A stretch of DNA of 64,000 bases from the NCBI GenBank assembly GCA_040954595.2, contig CM082585.2, positions 2,604,001-2,668,000 on the forward strand, written 5' to 3'. A model generated the notes under the pieces. The model worked only from the letters and a program-made list of their open reading frames with translations. It did no database searches and was not told where the DNA came from. The DNA is from Balanoglossus misakiensis. Its lineage: Eukaryota; Hemichordata. Position 1 is the stretch's first letter; every line of letters starts with the position of its first letter. This document shows, piece after piece, positions 44,212 to 54,527 of the stretch. Position numbers and translations under genes: made by a program.

Positions 44212-45788
44212 CTGTGAAAATACAACATTTGCTAAGAATCGAAATTTGGCATTCACATGTGAAGTCGTTAATGATGCGACAACTACAATTCAAACTTTAA
44301 AACAAAAGAGTTTTTGAGACTTGAGTTGTTGTCATCTTTTTGAAGACAATCCGAACATTGGGCATTCCTCATCTTTACTGAAAATTTAGTTGCCCCAGCA
44401 AATATACAAGTTCAATTTAATAATCACATACATACTAGAAAATGTTCCCAAAACAATGCATTTAGATGTAAAACACATTTCAATCAATCAAAGTTTATTA
44501 TAAAACCAGATTCCAAGAAAATACAGCTGTTCAAAGGGGCTTAGTGTTTTTTTTCATCTTCCCTTGTCAGGTTGATATGACTATTGTTAGTATGCAGTGT
44601 TGTATGAAATGTTTTACATCGCTTACTTACCTCACCCAACATGGCAGCCAATTATTCTGCAGTAAATCCACTGTAATTAATACTACCTTGACTTGGCAAA
44701 GGATATGGAGGAGAGTTCAGATCAATATACAATGTTTCTATATTGGTGCGCTGTATACAAAGAGAAGATAAAACAATATTTTGTTATTGGCAGTATTGTC
44801 AGTCAGTGTTTTTTTTAACCCTTCCACCCCAACTTCCTCTTCAGAGCTCCAACCTTAACATAGAAAACAATGCAGTTGGACTGAACCATTGTGGTGATCA
44901 GGGTAATGTAACCAGGGTTCCCCAGTCATTTTATCAACATTCCTTATGGTACCATAAATGCAGTCATATTAATGGTAAGACAGGTGTTACATGGGGTTTC
45001 AAAATCACTTATTGCTCCACCCCCCCCCCAAAAATAGCCAAAATATTGTCAGCGTTATCCAAATTCTTATTTCACACCTGTTACAACTAACAAGGTATCT
45101 GTCGCAGTCATTTTATGCTCTTTTAGTATCCAGGATCTATTGTCGATGATATAATCATCTCTGATCAGACTAGATTGCATGTATAGCTCAACAGAATAAT
45201 ATTGAAGGTCAGAATGCTTTTGATGAGGAAACAAAACACCAACTGCGAGAGTATATCTTCTTCAGAAAATACCATCATTTTTATGTTAGTCAAGATACTT
45301 TGCAACTGGTGTATTGTTCTCTCATCAAAAGCATTCTGACCTTCAATATTACTGTAAAACGGATTATTTTCGTGACAGGAAATTTTCGCGATATTAAAAG
45401 AGGCAACTGTTATGCGAGGATTAATTTTCATGTTCTTGTATTTCATTGCATCTTTATCTCCGAAAAACATTTTACGCAACTTTTTATTTTCACATTTTGT
45501 TGGCTCTCGCCTATTTCGCAAAAATTAATTGCTTGCGAAAATAACCCGTTTTACACACAGGTGCAAGCTTTCTCTTATTGTAAGTATGGCAGAGAAAGTT
45601 TTGGCTGCTGTCAAAATTTTCTGACAAAGACATCCAGAAGGATTATGAAACTGAAAATGTTGATAATACAGTGAAACCTGTCAATTAATACAGACATCTC
45701 TCTAATCAGGACACCTCTCTATTAAGGAAAGATTGTTCAAGACAAGAGTAATGGTTTGAATAGAATATTACATGCACATTTCTGTTAA

Positions 45789-46706
45789 AGGGACAAATTC
45801 TCTCTCTCGCTGCCCTTTTTAGGTCCCATTGGTATAGGCCTATATACCATGGGACCTTATGGGATTGGTTGCGTCTGTATGTATGTATGTATGGATGGAT
45901 GTATGGATGTATGTCCGTCCACATCAAAAACTTGAAAACCACTGTGTGTATCACCTTGATATTTGGTGTGCAGATGCAGGCTGGGCTGTAAATGGGAGTT
46001 TGTTCAAATGAAGTTGTCGTTGCCAAAAATATGCAAATTAGCTGGAAAAATGTGAATTTAGTCAAAACTCAGTAACTCAAGAACTACTGGTCAGATTGCT
46101 TTGCGAAGTGGTGTGTATTTACTTATTGAGTTGTTTATATACACAGGAAATTCCTGAATGATTACATAACTGGCTAAGTTTTAAAGAGGCCAGCTGTTCT
46201 ATTTAGTGTATGTATAGTACATATGCCATTGGCAGCTCATGGGTCACCGGTCAGTCAGTGTTTGCCCATTGATCTCTTGCTAAGTGTGTGTGTGTGTGTG
46301 TGTGTGTGTCTGTCAGTATATCGCCATGTACTCCGGTGTAGACTTTTTCTTGTGTATTCCCTCAATGGGACCACTGTGTCCTTGACGCGATTTTTTCCAT
46401 TATGTTTGATACAAGAGACATTTTATATTAATGTACATGTGTATATGTAGTTAATGAACGTTCAACCATACACAATTTCCATCCCACTTGAATGATATGA
46501 GCATAAAAACTCGCATAAAATGAATAAATGATAGAGACCGATTATTGGCGTGTGTTTTTTATCACTCTGGTGGCTACAAGCAGGGTTGAAGTTGTGTGTG
46601 GTGAAACATTGATTCACTATATATCCACATGTAGAATAACAGAAATGGTGCCCTGTAACAAACCTAATTCATGGAAAAGGGGCAGCGAGAGAGAGAATTT
46701 GTCCCT
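45789..46706. mobile_element. TTAAAGGGACAAA mini-element, copy C, interrupted
   Basis: TTAA on both sides (45785-45788, 46707-46710) and mirrored ends ('AGGGACAAATTCTCTCTCTC' with 'gagagagagaatttgtccct'). It is interrupted at 45821-46390 by other repeats. The interior matches 37085-37298 and 63.65-63.9 kb. Confidence 0.75.
45821..46390. repeat. AGGTCCCAT repeat plus (GT)n repeat inside the mini-element
   Basis: 45821-46130 matches, in the opposite orientation, the end of the repeat at 48530-49373 ('ggttgcgtctgtatg', 'catcaaaaacttgaaaaccac', 'aactcaagaact'). From about 46140 a reversed copy of the 1398-1612 repeat follows, with a GT run at 46284-46310. Confidence 0.6.
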
Positions 46707-46710
46707 TTAA

Positions 46711-47052
46711 CCCTATTGCTACCGGGTGTCATAACCCGTTAGAGTCTCAAGTCCATATAGATACGTATCATCACTTGAATACGTATTTAGACAGTGTTGG
46801 TTTCTTTGATTAGCTGCCATGTGTGTATTTAGACAGGGTCGTTTGCCTCAATCTAGCTGTATCCACTGTTTATGATCATCTTGGCCTGATCAAATTACCC
46901 AGCAGAGGCGGTTTAGTATGTACTCAGCTGTTCAAATATTTGACATTACACATTCTGATACCAATTCATTTCTCCACAGTCAAGTATGCCCGGGATTCTA
47001 GGGGGGTAGGAAAATAACTACGTTTCCTACTGACTTGGCACTGTTAGGGTTA
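46711..47052. mobile_element. AACCCTATTGC...TTAGGGTT mini-element, tentative
   Basis: Begins 'aaccctattgctaccggg' after a TTAA and ends 'cactgttagggttaa'. The ends are short imperfect inverted repeats, and 'aaggacacctctctattaa' of the host element resumes right after. Boundaries are tentative. Confidence 0.4.
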
Positions 47053-47267
47053 AGGACACCTCTCTATTAAGGACACATTTTGTGGTCCCAGAGGTGTCCT
47101 TCCTAGGCAGGTTTCAATGTACTTCACATGTCAGTTGTACTCCACTGTCTGTATGGAATCATTTCCTGGTTGACATGGTGAGCTTTACAAAAACAGATAA
47201 ACCACCAAAAAAAGTCAGGGCCATATGTAGAGAATGATCTTGAAACTCAGAATTTTACCATAATTAC

Positions 47268-47366
47268 CTTGAATATCGTAAACTCTTCATATCGTCAAAT
47301 AACTGCAATGCAGTACTCAGACCTTCAGAAATCATACCATATTTCTCACCTGCTCCTGACAACAAT
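47268..47366 (-). CDS. Unnamed gene, exon 5
   Basis: A 99-bp exon with acceptor GTATTTCAG and donor GTAATT, phase 2 in and out. It reads 'LLSGAGEKYGMISEGLSTAL' and 'QLFDDMKSLRYS', a likely amphipathic helix. Only one copy, upstream of the triplicated block. The upstream exons were not found with confidence. Confidence 0.5.
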
Positions 47367-47523
47367 CTGAAATACAACAACAATCATTTAACAAAAGGTA
47401 TATGTAAACAACGTCTACTCTGATTGTAGACAGATTTGATTAAACATTTTATGAAACATTTAAAGGTAGGAACCTCTAATAAAAGCAAGTGAGTCAAAAG
47501 TCAAAAAGAGCGACTTTGTCCCT

Positions 47524-47616
47524 TTAACCCTTTCACCCCAAGTTCCTTCTATACAGGTCAAACCTTTTCATAGAAAACAATGGGTTTGGACTGAACCTTG
47601 GTTGTGAAAGGGTTAA
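47524..47616. mobile_element. TTAACCCTTTCACC mini-element, 93 bp
   Basis: A short palindrome: 'TTAACCCTTTCACC' at the left and 'tgtgaaagggttaa' at the right, with mirrored 'aggtcaaacc' and 'ggactgaacct' inside. Decayed relatives at about 36.06-36.13, 40.59-40.66 and 44.82-44.89 kb carry the same 'catagaaaacaatg' core. Confidence 0.65.
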
Positions 47617-47739
47617 TGGGCTTCCATAATTAGTGTTCTTTAAAATTAGAGGGTTATTACACTAAATTTGGTGAGAACAATAGAAAGTGGCAAATACAGG
47701 CTCTGCATGTATGATACTAATGACAATTACCCTTCTGCT

Positions 47740-47900
47740 TTACAATCATCACCATTAAGCTATATTGATTGTATCCGCATCAGTTTATCATCTTTTGCTA
47801 ATGCATAACACGACTGTTGTGTACTCTTTGAATGGAGGCTGATTAAATCGGTGTGACACCCATTTAAAATAACACTAAATAACGCAAAACTACAATGTGT
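47740..47900. repeat. Dispersed repeat, copy 1
   Basis: 'gcatcagtttatcatctttt' and 'gtatggaggctgat'-like words match 58085-58240 in the same orientation and order. Non-coding. Confidence 0.5.
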
Positions 47901-48529
47901 GCGGGCAAATATTTTGTCACATGCGCGCAAAAAAAATCCATTGAAAGATAACAGCGGGCGAGGCTATCTGGGGCGCCTTGTCAAGGTTGGCCGGTCAGGC
48001 GCCCTGTACACATGTACGCGTACGCGCGCTTGTATGCTGTAGCAGGACGCACAGTGATGTACGTGCGGTAACCTAGGCCACAAACTTGACACGTGTCAGG
48101 GCTATAATTTATGCACACAGAAGCCATTAGATATAACAAAGCAAGTAGGGCTTCTGGGTCATTTTCCTTGATGATATAACACAAGAATTCCATACCTTGT
48201 CTGTACTAATACGTATTGGGGGGGGGGACCACTGTACACAGTCTCTTTCATGATGTTTATGTACTTTATTCGCTACATTCTAAATGATATTTTTTGTGTT
48301 GGGCCATCTAGACATGAAGGTAGAACTCATTCAAGTATGTTTATCTGAAAGCCTGCTTGTCTATCGCTATTTTGTTGCACGTAATTCAAATACAATTTCA
48401 CGAAAAAAAATTGGCTCTTTGTGTGCACTGCGCGTAAAAAATAAAATATCAAGCGCAAGCCCAGTAGAAATTCCAAATTACCTATGATATGATTTCATAA
48501 TAATTCTAAAGAAGCCAATCCCATTAACT
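47901..48529. other. No gene seen
   Basis: Contains a CpG-rich patch (47940-48060) and a G9 run at about 48219-48227. No convincing exon. Confidence 0.4.
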
Positions 48530-49373
48530 TACAAGTCAAATTTATAGAAATCAGCCATACAGTGTACACTTTCTGAGAAATATAATTTTTTATCAAAATT
48601 GGTAAATATACCCCCAAAATACAAGACATTGCCCCCACAAAACATTGACACTTTCATCATAGGTTTTGTAAATCATCATGACAACTCACCATGGAACCTT
48701 CAAATCAAATTTCAAAGCAATGGGGTAGAGGGTTCTGAGAAAGAGTTTTGACCAAAAATGGCAAAAATCACCCCAAAAATATACTATTGAATTCTACAAG
48801 TTGATTTGACAAACACACATCTCTATGCCTACCAAATTTCAAAGCAATCTGACAAGTGGTTTTACAGAAAAAAAATTGATCAAAAAGGCAAAATTTGCAC
48901 CAAAATTATAAATTTGCAAATTTTGCAGCAAATTTAAACAAAACTTTGATAACTCACATCACCTATATGAAGCCCCATACTAAATTTCAAAGAAGTCAGA
49001 TCATCAATTCCAGAAAAGTAGATTTTTTACCAAAAATGTGGAAAAAGACAAAAAAAATACATAAATTATAGAAAATTCAAACTATTAGTTCAAAACATAC
49101 ACAACTGTGTGAGGTTAATATAAGGTACATGCATACCAATTTTCAAATCAATATGACCAGTGGTTGTTGAGTTTCTGAGTTTTGGCCAAATTTACGTTTT
49201 TCCCAACAACTTCATTTGAACAAACTCCCATCTACAGCCCTGCCTGCATCTGCACACCTAATATCGAGGTTATATGCTCAGCGGTTTTCAAGTTTTTGAT
49301 GTGAACGGACATACATCCATACAGACGCAACCGATCTCATAAGGTACCACCAGTATGTACAAATGGGACCTAA
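48530..49373. repeat. AGGTCCCAT repeat built of ~120-130 bp units
   Basis: Four to five diverged tandem units repeat 'aaatttcaaagcaat', 'gaccagtggtt/gacaagtggtt', 'gttttgaccaaaaatggcaa' in the same order. It ends 'caaatgggacct', the reverse complement of the start of the fragment at 45821. No coding frame. Possibly a non-autonomous element with internal satellite-like structure. Confidence 0.55.
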
Positions 49374-49428
49374 AGATATTTGGGTGCAACTTGTAGACTG
49401 CATCATATATATATTGTGTTGTCGCCCA

Positions 49429-49468
49429 AATTGTGTGTGTGTGTGTGTGTGTGAGGGGGGGGGGGGGT
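49429..49468. repeat. (GT)n and poly-G run
   Basis: Alternating GT followed by 'ga' and a G13 run. Likely hard to assemble accurately. Confidence 0.85.
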
Positions 49469-49689
49469 TCCCAATGTGCCCTTCCTATGATATCTGCAAT
49501 AATTGTAGCCTAGATGGGATGATTGATCAAGCCCATAAGCGATCAACCAGCCCACCAAAGCTACAATTATTGCACCTATTCCTATAATAGCTGGATCCAT
49601 AGGGTAAACTGTACAAAACAAATAAGTGTCAGTATAAAATGTGGTAACTTTTGGCGTTTGTTTCTTCCCACTGAATTTCGACATCGCAA

Positions 49690-50570
49690 AGTGATTTCAG
49701 ATGTCAGTTTATATTTATAATAACATTGCTGCCACTAAGAAATATGAATGAAGTTGCACAGTTCATATAAACATTACACCACTGGCAACTGTGCTATATC
49801 ATGCCACTTTTATGACCCCTTTTGACCTCTACATCCTGGCTTTTTGTCGGTGTGTGAGTATACAATTTCGAGTTTACCAACCATGCTATTGAATCAATGC
49901 ATTTTTTCTCATCCTTGAACAAAACTGGTGAACATTGCCTGTTAGAAAAGAATAGCTGTTCAACATTGAATGATGAATGATGTCAAACCAACAAATCACC
50001 AGGATGTAAGGTCACACAGGGGTCATGAAAGAGGCCTGTAAGATACTCTTGTTCTCTGCCCACTTTCTAACCCTGCTGTCACTACCAGCAGCAGGAATGG
50101 GACAGGGGACCAGGCTATATCTATAGGACTGTTTGCTAACATTAAGTGTGTTTACTTGAGTAAGTTGGGTACTATGATAGGAATTGTCACCATTACTGTA
50201 GGGGGAGACATGAGTCTACCTGGTTGATTTATATTTTACATGTTGTGCTTAGATTAATAGAAATAATTGATGCATGGTTACTTAGGAACACTTCCATAAC
50301 TAGTCTGCATTTTGCCTCTGCCAAATAGTAAAGAAAACACATCAGAGAATAGGCAGAGTAGAAACTAAACTGCACTCTCCTAAATATAAAATGGTTTACC
50401 CCTAAGTCTAATGTGATGCATAGTGTGATTCAATTTGTGTCAATAAAATTGCAACCACATCAGTGTTCAGTGAAAACAGTATGTGACATACTTTTCAACC
50501 TGACCAAATCTATTAGAAACACATTTTTTAAAGAAATTGTTTTAAAGGGGCAGCTGCTATGACATTTGGG
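49690..50570. other. No gene seen
   Basis: AT-rich, no splice-bounded open frame and no strong inverted repeat recognised. Confidence 0.4.
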
Positions 50571-50574
50571 ATTA

Positions 50575-51030
50575 ATAGAATCTCACACTCCCAGGGACCT
50601 GGGATCGTATTTGTCACAAGAGTTGGGGATTTTCTGTCCCACACTCGCCTGCGGCTCGTGTGGGACAAAATATCCCCGACGAGTGTGAGAAATACGATCC
50701 CAGGTCCTTGGTGTGTGAGATTATTTTTCTCACACGGTCACAAATTAGCCAAATTCGTTAAAACATTGAATAAATGACTCTGGAACTGTCGTCTGGGGGC
50801 ACGTTATAGTTCTGTGCCTGTAATACACATCGCGCCATTGGATAACATTTAGTGCGCGAAGAGAAAGAACTCTTTGTCAACCAATCAGCGCTCGCGTCAT
50901 ATACAGCTTTCGATTCAGTGAGAGTTTGAGAATAATAGAATCTCACACTCCCAAGGACCTGAGATCGTATTTCTCACACTCGTCGGGGATATCCTATCCC
51001 ACACTCCCAGCGGCCAGGAGTGTGAGAAAT
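50575..51030 (-). repeat. TGTGAGA hairpin element, copy 5
   Basis: The best-preserved copy, reversed relative to the others. 50578-50723 is a near-perfect hairpin: 'ctcacactcccagggacctg', 'gggatcgtatt' and 'gttggggattttctgtccca' are mirrored by 'gtgtgggacaaaatatcccc', 'aatacgatcccaggtccttg'. A third partial arm ends the element at about 51030. The middle contains 'ccaatcagcgctcgcg'. It lies well outside the EGF cluster, so the family moves or moved independently. Confidence 0.65.
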
Positions 51031-51036
51031 TAAATA

Positions 51037-51213
51037 CAGTAAAACCTGTCTGAACCGAACACTGAAGGCACTGAAGAAATTGTTCAGTTTACAGACATTT
51101 CCAGTTTGTAAAGGTTCTTTTAACATGTGATTCTATGTCGAAGGTACTGAAAAGGTGTTCAGTATAGACAGGTTTCCAGATTAGACAGGGTTTGGTTTTG
51201 ACAGGTTTTACTG
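51037..51213. mobile_element. CAGTAAAACCTGTC mini-element
   Basis: A 177-bp element with perfect 14-bp inverted ends (CAGTAAAACCTGTC and its complement), TA on the left side. Mariner-like by its ends. Internal 'gttcagtt/cagacattt' words. Confidence 0.7.
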
Positions 51214-52284
51214 GAGGTTGAAAATTAATTCTATGTGGCCACTTAAGATTCTTGTGCTACTCCCAACAATATGTTGAAACCCACAATTGATGTATAAAAT
51301 ACCATCCACTAAATATTTAAATGTCACCAAAAACATTTTACTATAAATAAATACATATATTCTATAAAAACATATTTTTTAGACATGTTGCATATTTACG
51401 TAACAGTAGTAAAAAACTGTGAATGATAACATTACACATTCACGGGCTATGTTGACAAGTGAAGTATAAATGGGTATATTAGCATGCTGTTTGGAGTAGA
51501 ACAAGAAATTCCCATTGATACTCAGAACAAAAATATATGTACATCAATTAAAGCCAAAAGTTACAGCTAATGTCCCGTTAAGTGCATTGTAATTCAGAAA
51601 ACTTCTGGAGCAGTGAATAAATCCTACTATTCCTAGTCTATCAGAAGTTTTTTTCATTTTAAAAATCAAGCTAGTTGCTTTAAAAAAAATGAGACACTAC
51701 TTTGTACAATAGTTATGACAGCTTGCATTCACACAGATTTGAGCCAGACATCTCAAAGCGTTAACAAAAAAACATAGAGCATACTGTTTTTTCGAAGGTA
51801 ATTTAAATTGCTTGTTACGTGATAGTAGTGAAAACAATGGTGACATTGAAGTAACCGAAATGTTCTCCTATATCAAGCTTTCAGAGATAATTAACAGAGA
51901 AATGTTTATTTCAAAAAGTGAATGTCTTATTTTTTAGCTTATACAGTCACAGTATGTAATAGAGGGACTGTGATATAGTGCACTGGTTTGGCTGTTGTTT
52001 CACTACAGATTTTTGTGGTGGGGGTCACGGGTGGGTCTATGATGGGGGAAACCAGCATAGAACCCCCCCCCACCCTCCCCCTAGCTGTGTTTCCATAGAG
52101 ATAATGTAGTACTAAATGTGACATTATTATATGACTCAGAAGGTCACATAGCTCTGCGTACAGGTCTGTGTGTTCCCGGCTGTATGCAGAGCTAAAGGTC
52201 ACACAGAGAAACCACACGACAGAGATCTCACCATCTCAAAAAGCTGACTCTGAAAAGCATGTAAAAGAATTAAGACTGGCTTAC
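51214..52284. other. No gene seen
   Basis: AT-rich, with a C-rich run at 52060-52080. Short chance frames only. Confidence 0.4.
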
Positions 52285-52440
52285 CTGTAGGAGGACCTGT
52301 GTCACACATCTCTGCCCGCCAAGGTCTTGCCAACGACCCTGGCGATGTCTGTCATCTAGTCTTGCTCCAAGCGATGCTAATCACACTGGCGGCGCGTCGT
52401 ACTCATGTTCCTTTCCTTTATCGACAGGCACAGCGACTGC
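52285..52440 (-). other. Possible 5' non-coding exon of minus-strand gene
   Basis: A strong donor (CTACAG|GTAAGC) follows 52285, and the preceding 150 bases are GC-richer than the surroundings. ATG-initiated frames stop before the donor, so it would be untranslated or misread. The foldback element begins about 35 bp upstream and would separate it from its promoter. Confidence 0.25.
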
Positions 52441-52670
52441 CATAAAGCCAAGTCATCACCGGACTCATCATATTAGTCCATGGGCCAGACAGGAATTTGG
52501 TATCAGAAAGATGGACAAAGCCTCATGTGGTTTTTTGGAAAGGCCTATATCTCTAGATTATAAATTGGGGTGATAGCCCTGCCTATCGAGTAGCTTTCTG
52601 CATTTTTTCCCTCAAAAACTAATGTAAGAACATAAAAATTTCCGACCCAAATTTTGGGGGTAGGGGAACT

Positions 52671-53744
52671 TTAAATTGCTGTATCTCCAGCAAAACTAAA
52701 GCCAGAACAGTCATTTACCACTCAAATTGTGTGTTTTTTAGAACTCTACCAATATAATATATTTTGGTGGTAATTCGTTTTGAATTAAGGTCAATAGAGG
52801 TCAAAAGGTCATGAAATTTGGGTCATTCTGAAAATTTGTAGTATGACTATTTCTTGAACGATAGTTTTGAACTTAAGTCTTTAAATGTCATTTACAAGAT
52901 AAAATACTCTCCCAGAATCTATTTCAAACCAATAGAAAACCTTATTATTCATTTATGACCAGAAAAACACAAATAAAGAGAAACGACAGAAAGACATCCA
53001 ATTTTCCACTCAGATTTAAGGGTAGGGGAAACTTAAGTTCTTGTATCTCCGGCAAAAATAAACCCAGAACAGTCATCTACCACTCAAATTGTGTGTTTTT
53101 AGAACTCTACCAATATAATATATTTTGGTGGTAATTCGTTTTGAATTAAGGCCAATAGAGGTCAAAAGGTCATGAAATTTGGGTCATTCTGAACATTTGT
53201 AGTATGACTATTTCTTGAACGATTTTTTTTAACTTAAGTCTTTAAATGTCATTTAGAAGATAAAATACTCTCCCAGAATCTATTTCAAACCAATAAAAAA
53301 CCCTATTATTCAATTACGATCAGAAAAACACAAATACAGAGATACGGAAGAATGGCACAAGACTTCAGACCCTGATATTGGGGTAGGGGAAACTTAAGTA
53401 GTTGTAACTCCGGCAAAAATAAAGCCAGAACAGTCATCTACCTCTCAAATTGTGTGTTTTTTTTGCACTCTAGCGATTGTATATGTATTTGTTGCAATTT
53501 TGTTCTGAATTTAGGTCAAAGAGGTCAAAAGATCACAAGATTTGGGTAATTTCGAAATATTATGGTACGAACATTTCCCGCATTAATTGTTTAAACCCAA
53601 GTCTTCAAATGTCATTTATGAGATAAAATACTCTATACCATTTTTTTTCCGGACCAATTTAAGACCTTATTATTCAATTAAAATCAGAAAAAAAAATTAG
53701 TAGAGAAACGGGATAATAAAAAACAATTCCCACGGATTTTGGGG
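52671..53744 (+). repeat. Three ~360-bp tandem units, left arm
   Basis: Each unit runs 'taggggaa.cttaa', 'gccagaacagtcat', 'caaattgtgtgttttt', 'ttttggtggtaattcg', 'caaaaggtcatgaaatttgg', 'agataaaatactctcc'. Units 1 and 2 are closest; unit 3 is more diverged. Confidence 0.8.
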
Positions 53745-54002
53745 TAGGTTTGGCCATCTAACAGGTAAGTATACACCCAACTGATCATGCACATATGGTG
53801 TTTAGGAGAACGGATGTGCAGATTTGTGAACCTTTGCATGCTGCTCATGTGCACGGTACTTGTATGATGATTCCTAACAATACTACGAGAAGGGGCCATT
53901 ATAGCATTGTAGCTCTGATTGTGTATTATTGTTGGATACCATCCTACAGTGTACAGGCACAGCAGATGACAAGCCATTCAAAAATCTGCTTATTTTTTTT
54001 CC

Positions 54003-54527
54003 TCAACACAATATGACCAACTCACGACTGAGAAGTGCACGAATTTTACTGTCATTTTTTCTTGTTACTGCCTCCCTTAATGTGTTGTCCGCACGCAATT
54101 GATGACAACGAACTAAAGGAGCTCTTGTCCTACTTCCCTTCATGTACTTGGTGGTGGAGCAAAATATGCAAATATGATCGTACACCCGAGACCCTTGTAT
54201 GCTCGACCTCTTTTCACGTTCCAGTGTATTGGTTCCCTCAGTTGATGACGACTGCTCTTTAGAAAGGATAGATTCAAGAGCCTTTTTCATCGTAAAGAGA
54301 CTTCGGCATTTCCGATGGCACTGCACCTGAGGAATTTCACCTTCGCCCAAACCAATGGCGAGGTCCTGAATTGGTTTGTATTTTTGTATGTTAGCTGTAT
54401 TCAGCAAAGTTATCCAGAAGGCGTGATCTTGTAGAGTGACGAGGCTTGCTTTATGGTCGGATTCATGACAGTCGAGAAAACAATCCCGTCGAGCCCTCTT
54501 GTGTGGAATAGAAGATGGGTTTGCCAT
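54003..54527 (-). CDS. Cys/His-rich gene fragment in foldback core
   Basis: A 174-residue frame filling the unique core. It has an N-terminal basic 'HKRARRD', then 'LDCHESDH', 'VQCHRKCRSLF' and, after a Ser/Glu-rich spacer, 'DHICIFCSTTKYMKGSRTR', 'LVRCHQLRADNTLR' and 'SKIRALLSREL'. The paired Cys/His groups suggest zinc binding. Similar sequences seem to occur as repetitive, uncharacterised genes in cnidarians and other marine invertebrates (from memory, not checked). The last four codons and the stop lie in the left arm, so the protein is truncated on capture. An upstream native start at 54527 is plausible. Function unknown. Confidence 0.5.
   Translation of the reverse strand: MANPSSIPHKRARRDCFLDCHESDHKASLVTLQDHAFWITLLNTANIQKYKPIQDLAIGLGEGEIPQVQCHRKCRSLFTMKKALESILSKEQSSSTEGTNTLEREKRSSIQGSRVYDHICIFCSTTKYMKGSRTRAPLVRCHQLRADNTLREAVTRKNDSKIRALLSRELVILC

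Larger units (their letters stand above)
42137..46710. repeat. Tandem block, copy C (diverged)
   Basis: Colinear with blocks A and B but with many substitutions and indels beyond about 42365, and with extra mini-element insertions near its right end. It marks an older duplication than the A/B event. Confidence 0.75.
45669..47119. mobile_element. CAGTGAAACCTG mini-element split by nested insertions
   Basis: The left end 'cagtgaaacctgtca' follows TA (45667-45668) and the right end 'ggcaggtttcaatg' precedes TA (47120-47121). The interior 'acacctctctattaagga' occurs on both sides of the inserts. This is a mariner-like mini-element; unsplit left ends occur at about 36.94 and 41.48 kb. Confidence 0.6.

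Noticed and set aside
49403-49684. 93-residue minus-strand frame with a membrane-like 'GIGAIIVALVGWLIAYGL' segment
   Set aside because: It ends in a CA/poly-C run. The hydrophobic stretch overlaps a small palindrome (tgcaataattgtagc and complement), and there is no splice-bounded context.
52671-53744. Tandem ~360-bp units considered as a CRISPR-like or plain satellite array
   Set aside because: The units are long, contiguous and without spacers, and they are mirrored in a second inverted arm, so a foldback element explains them.
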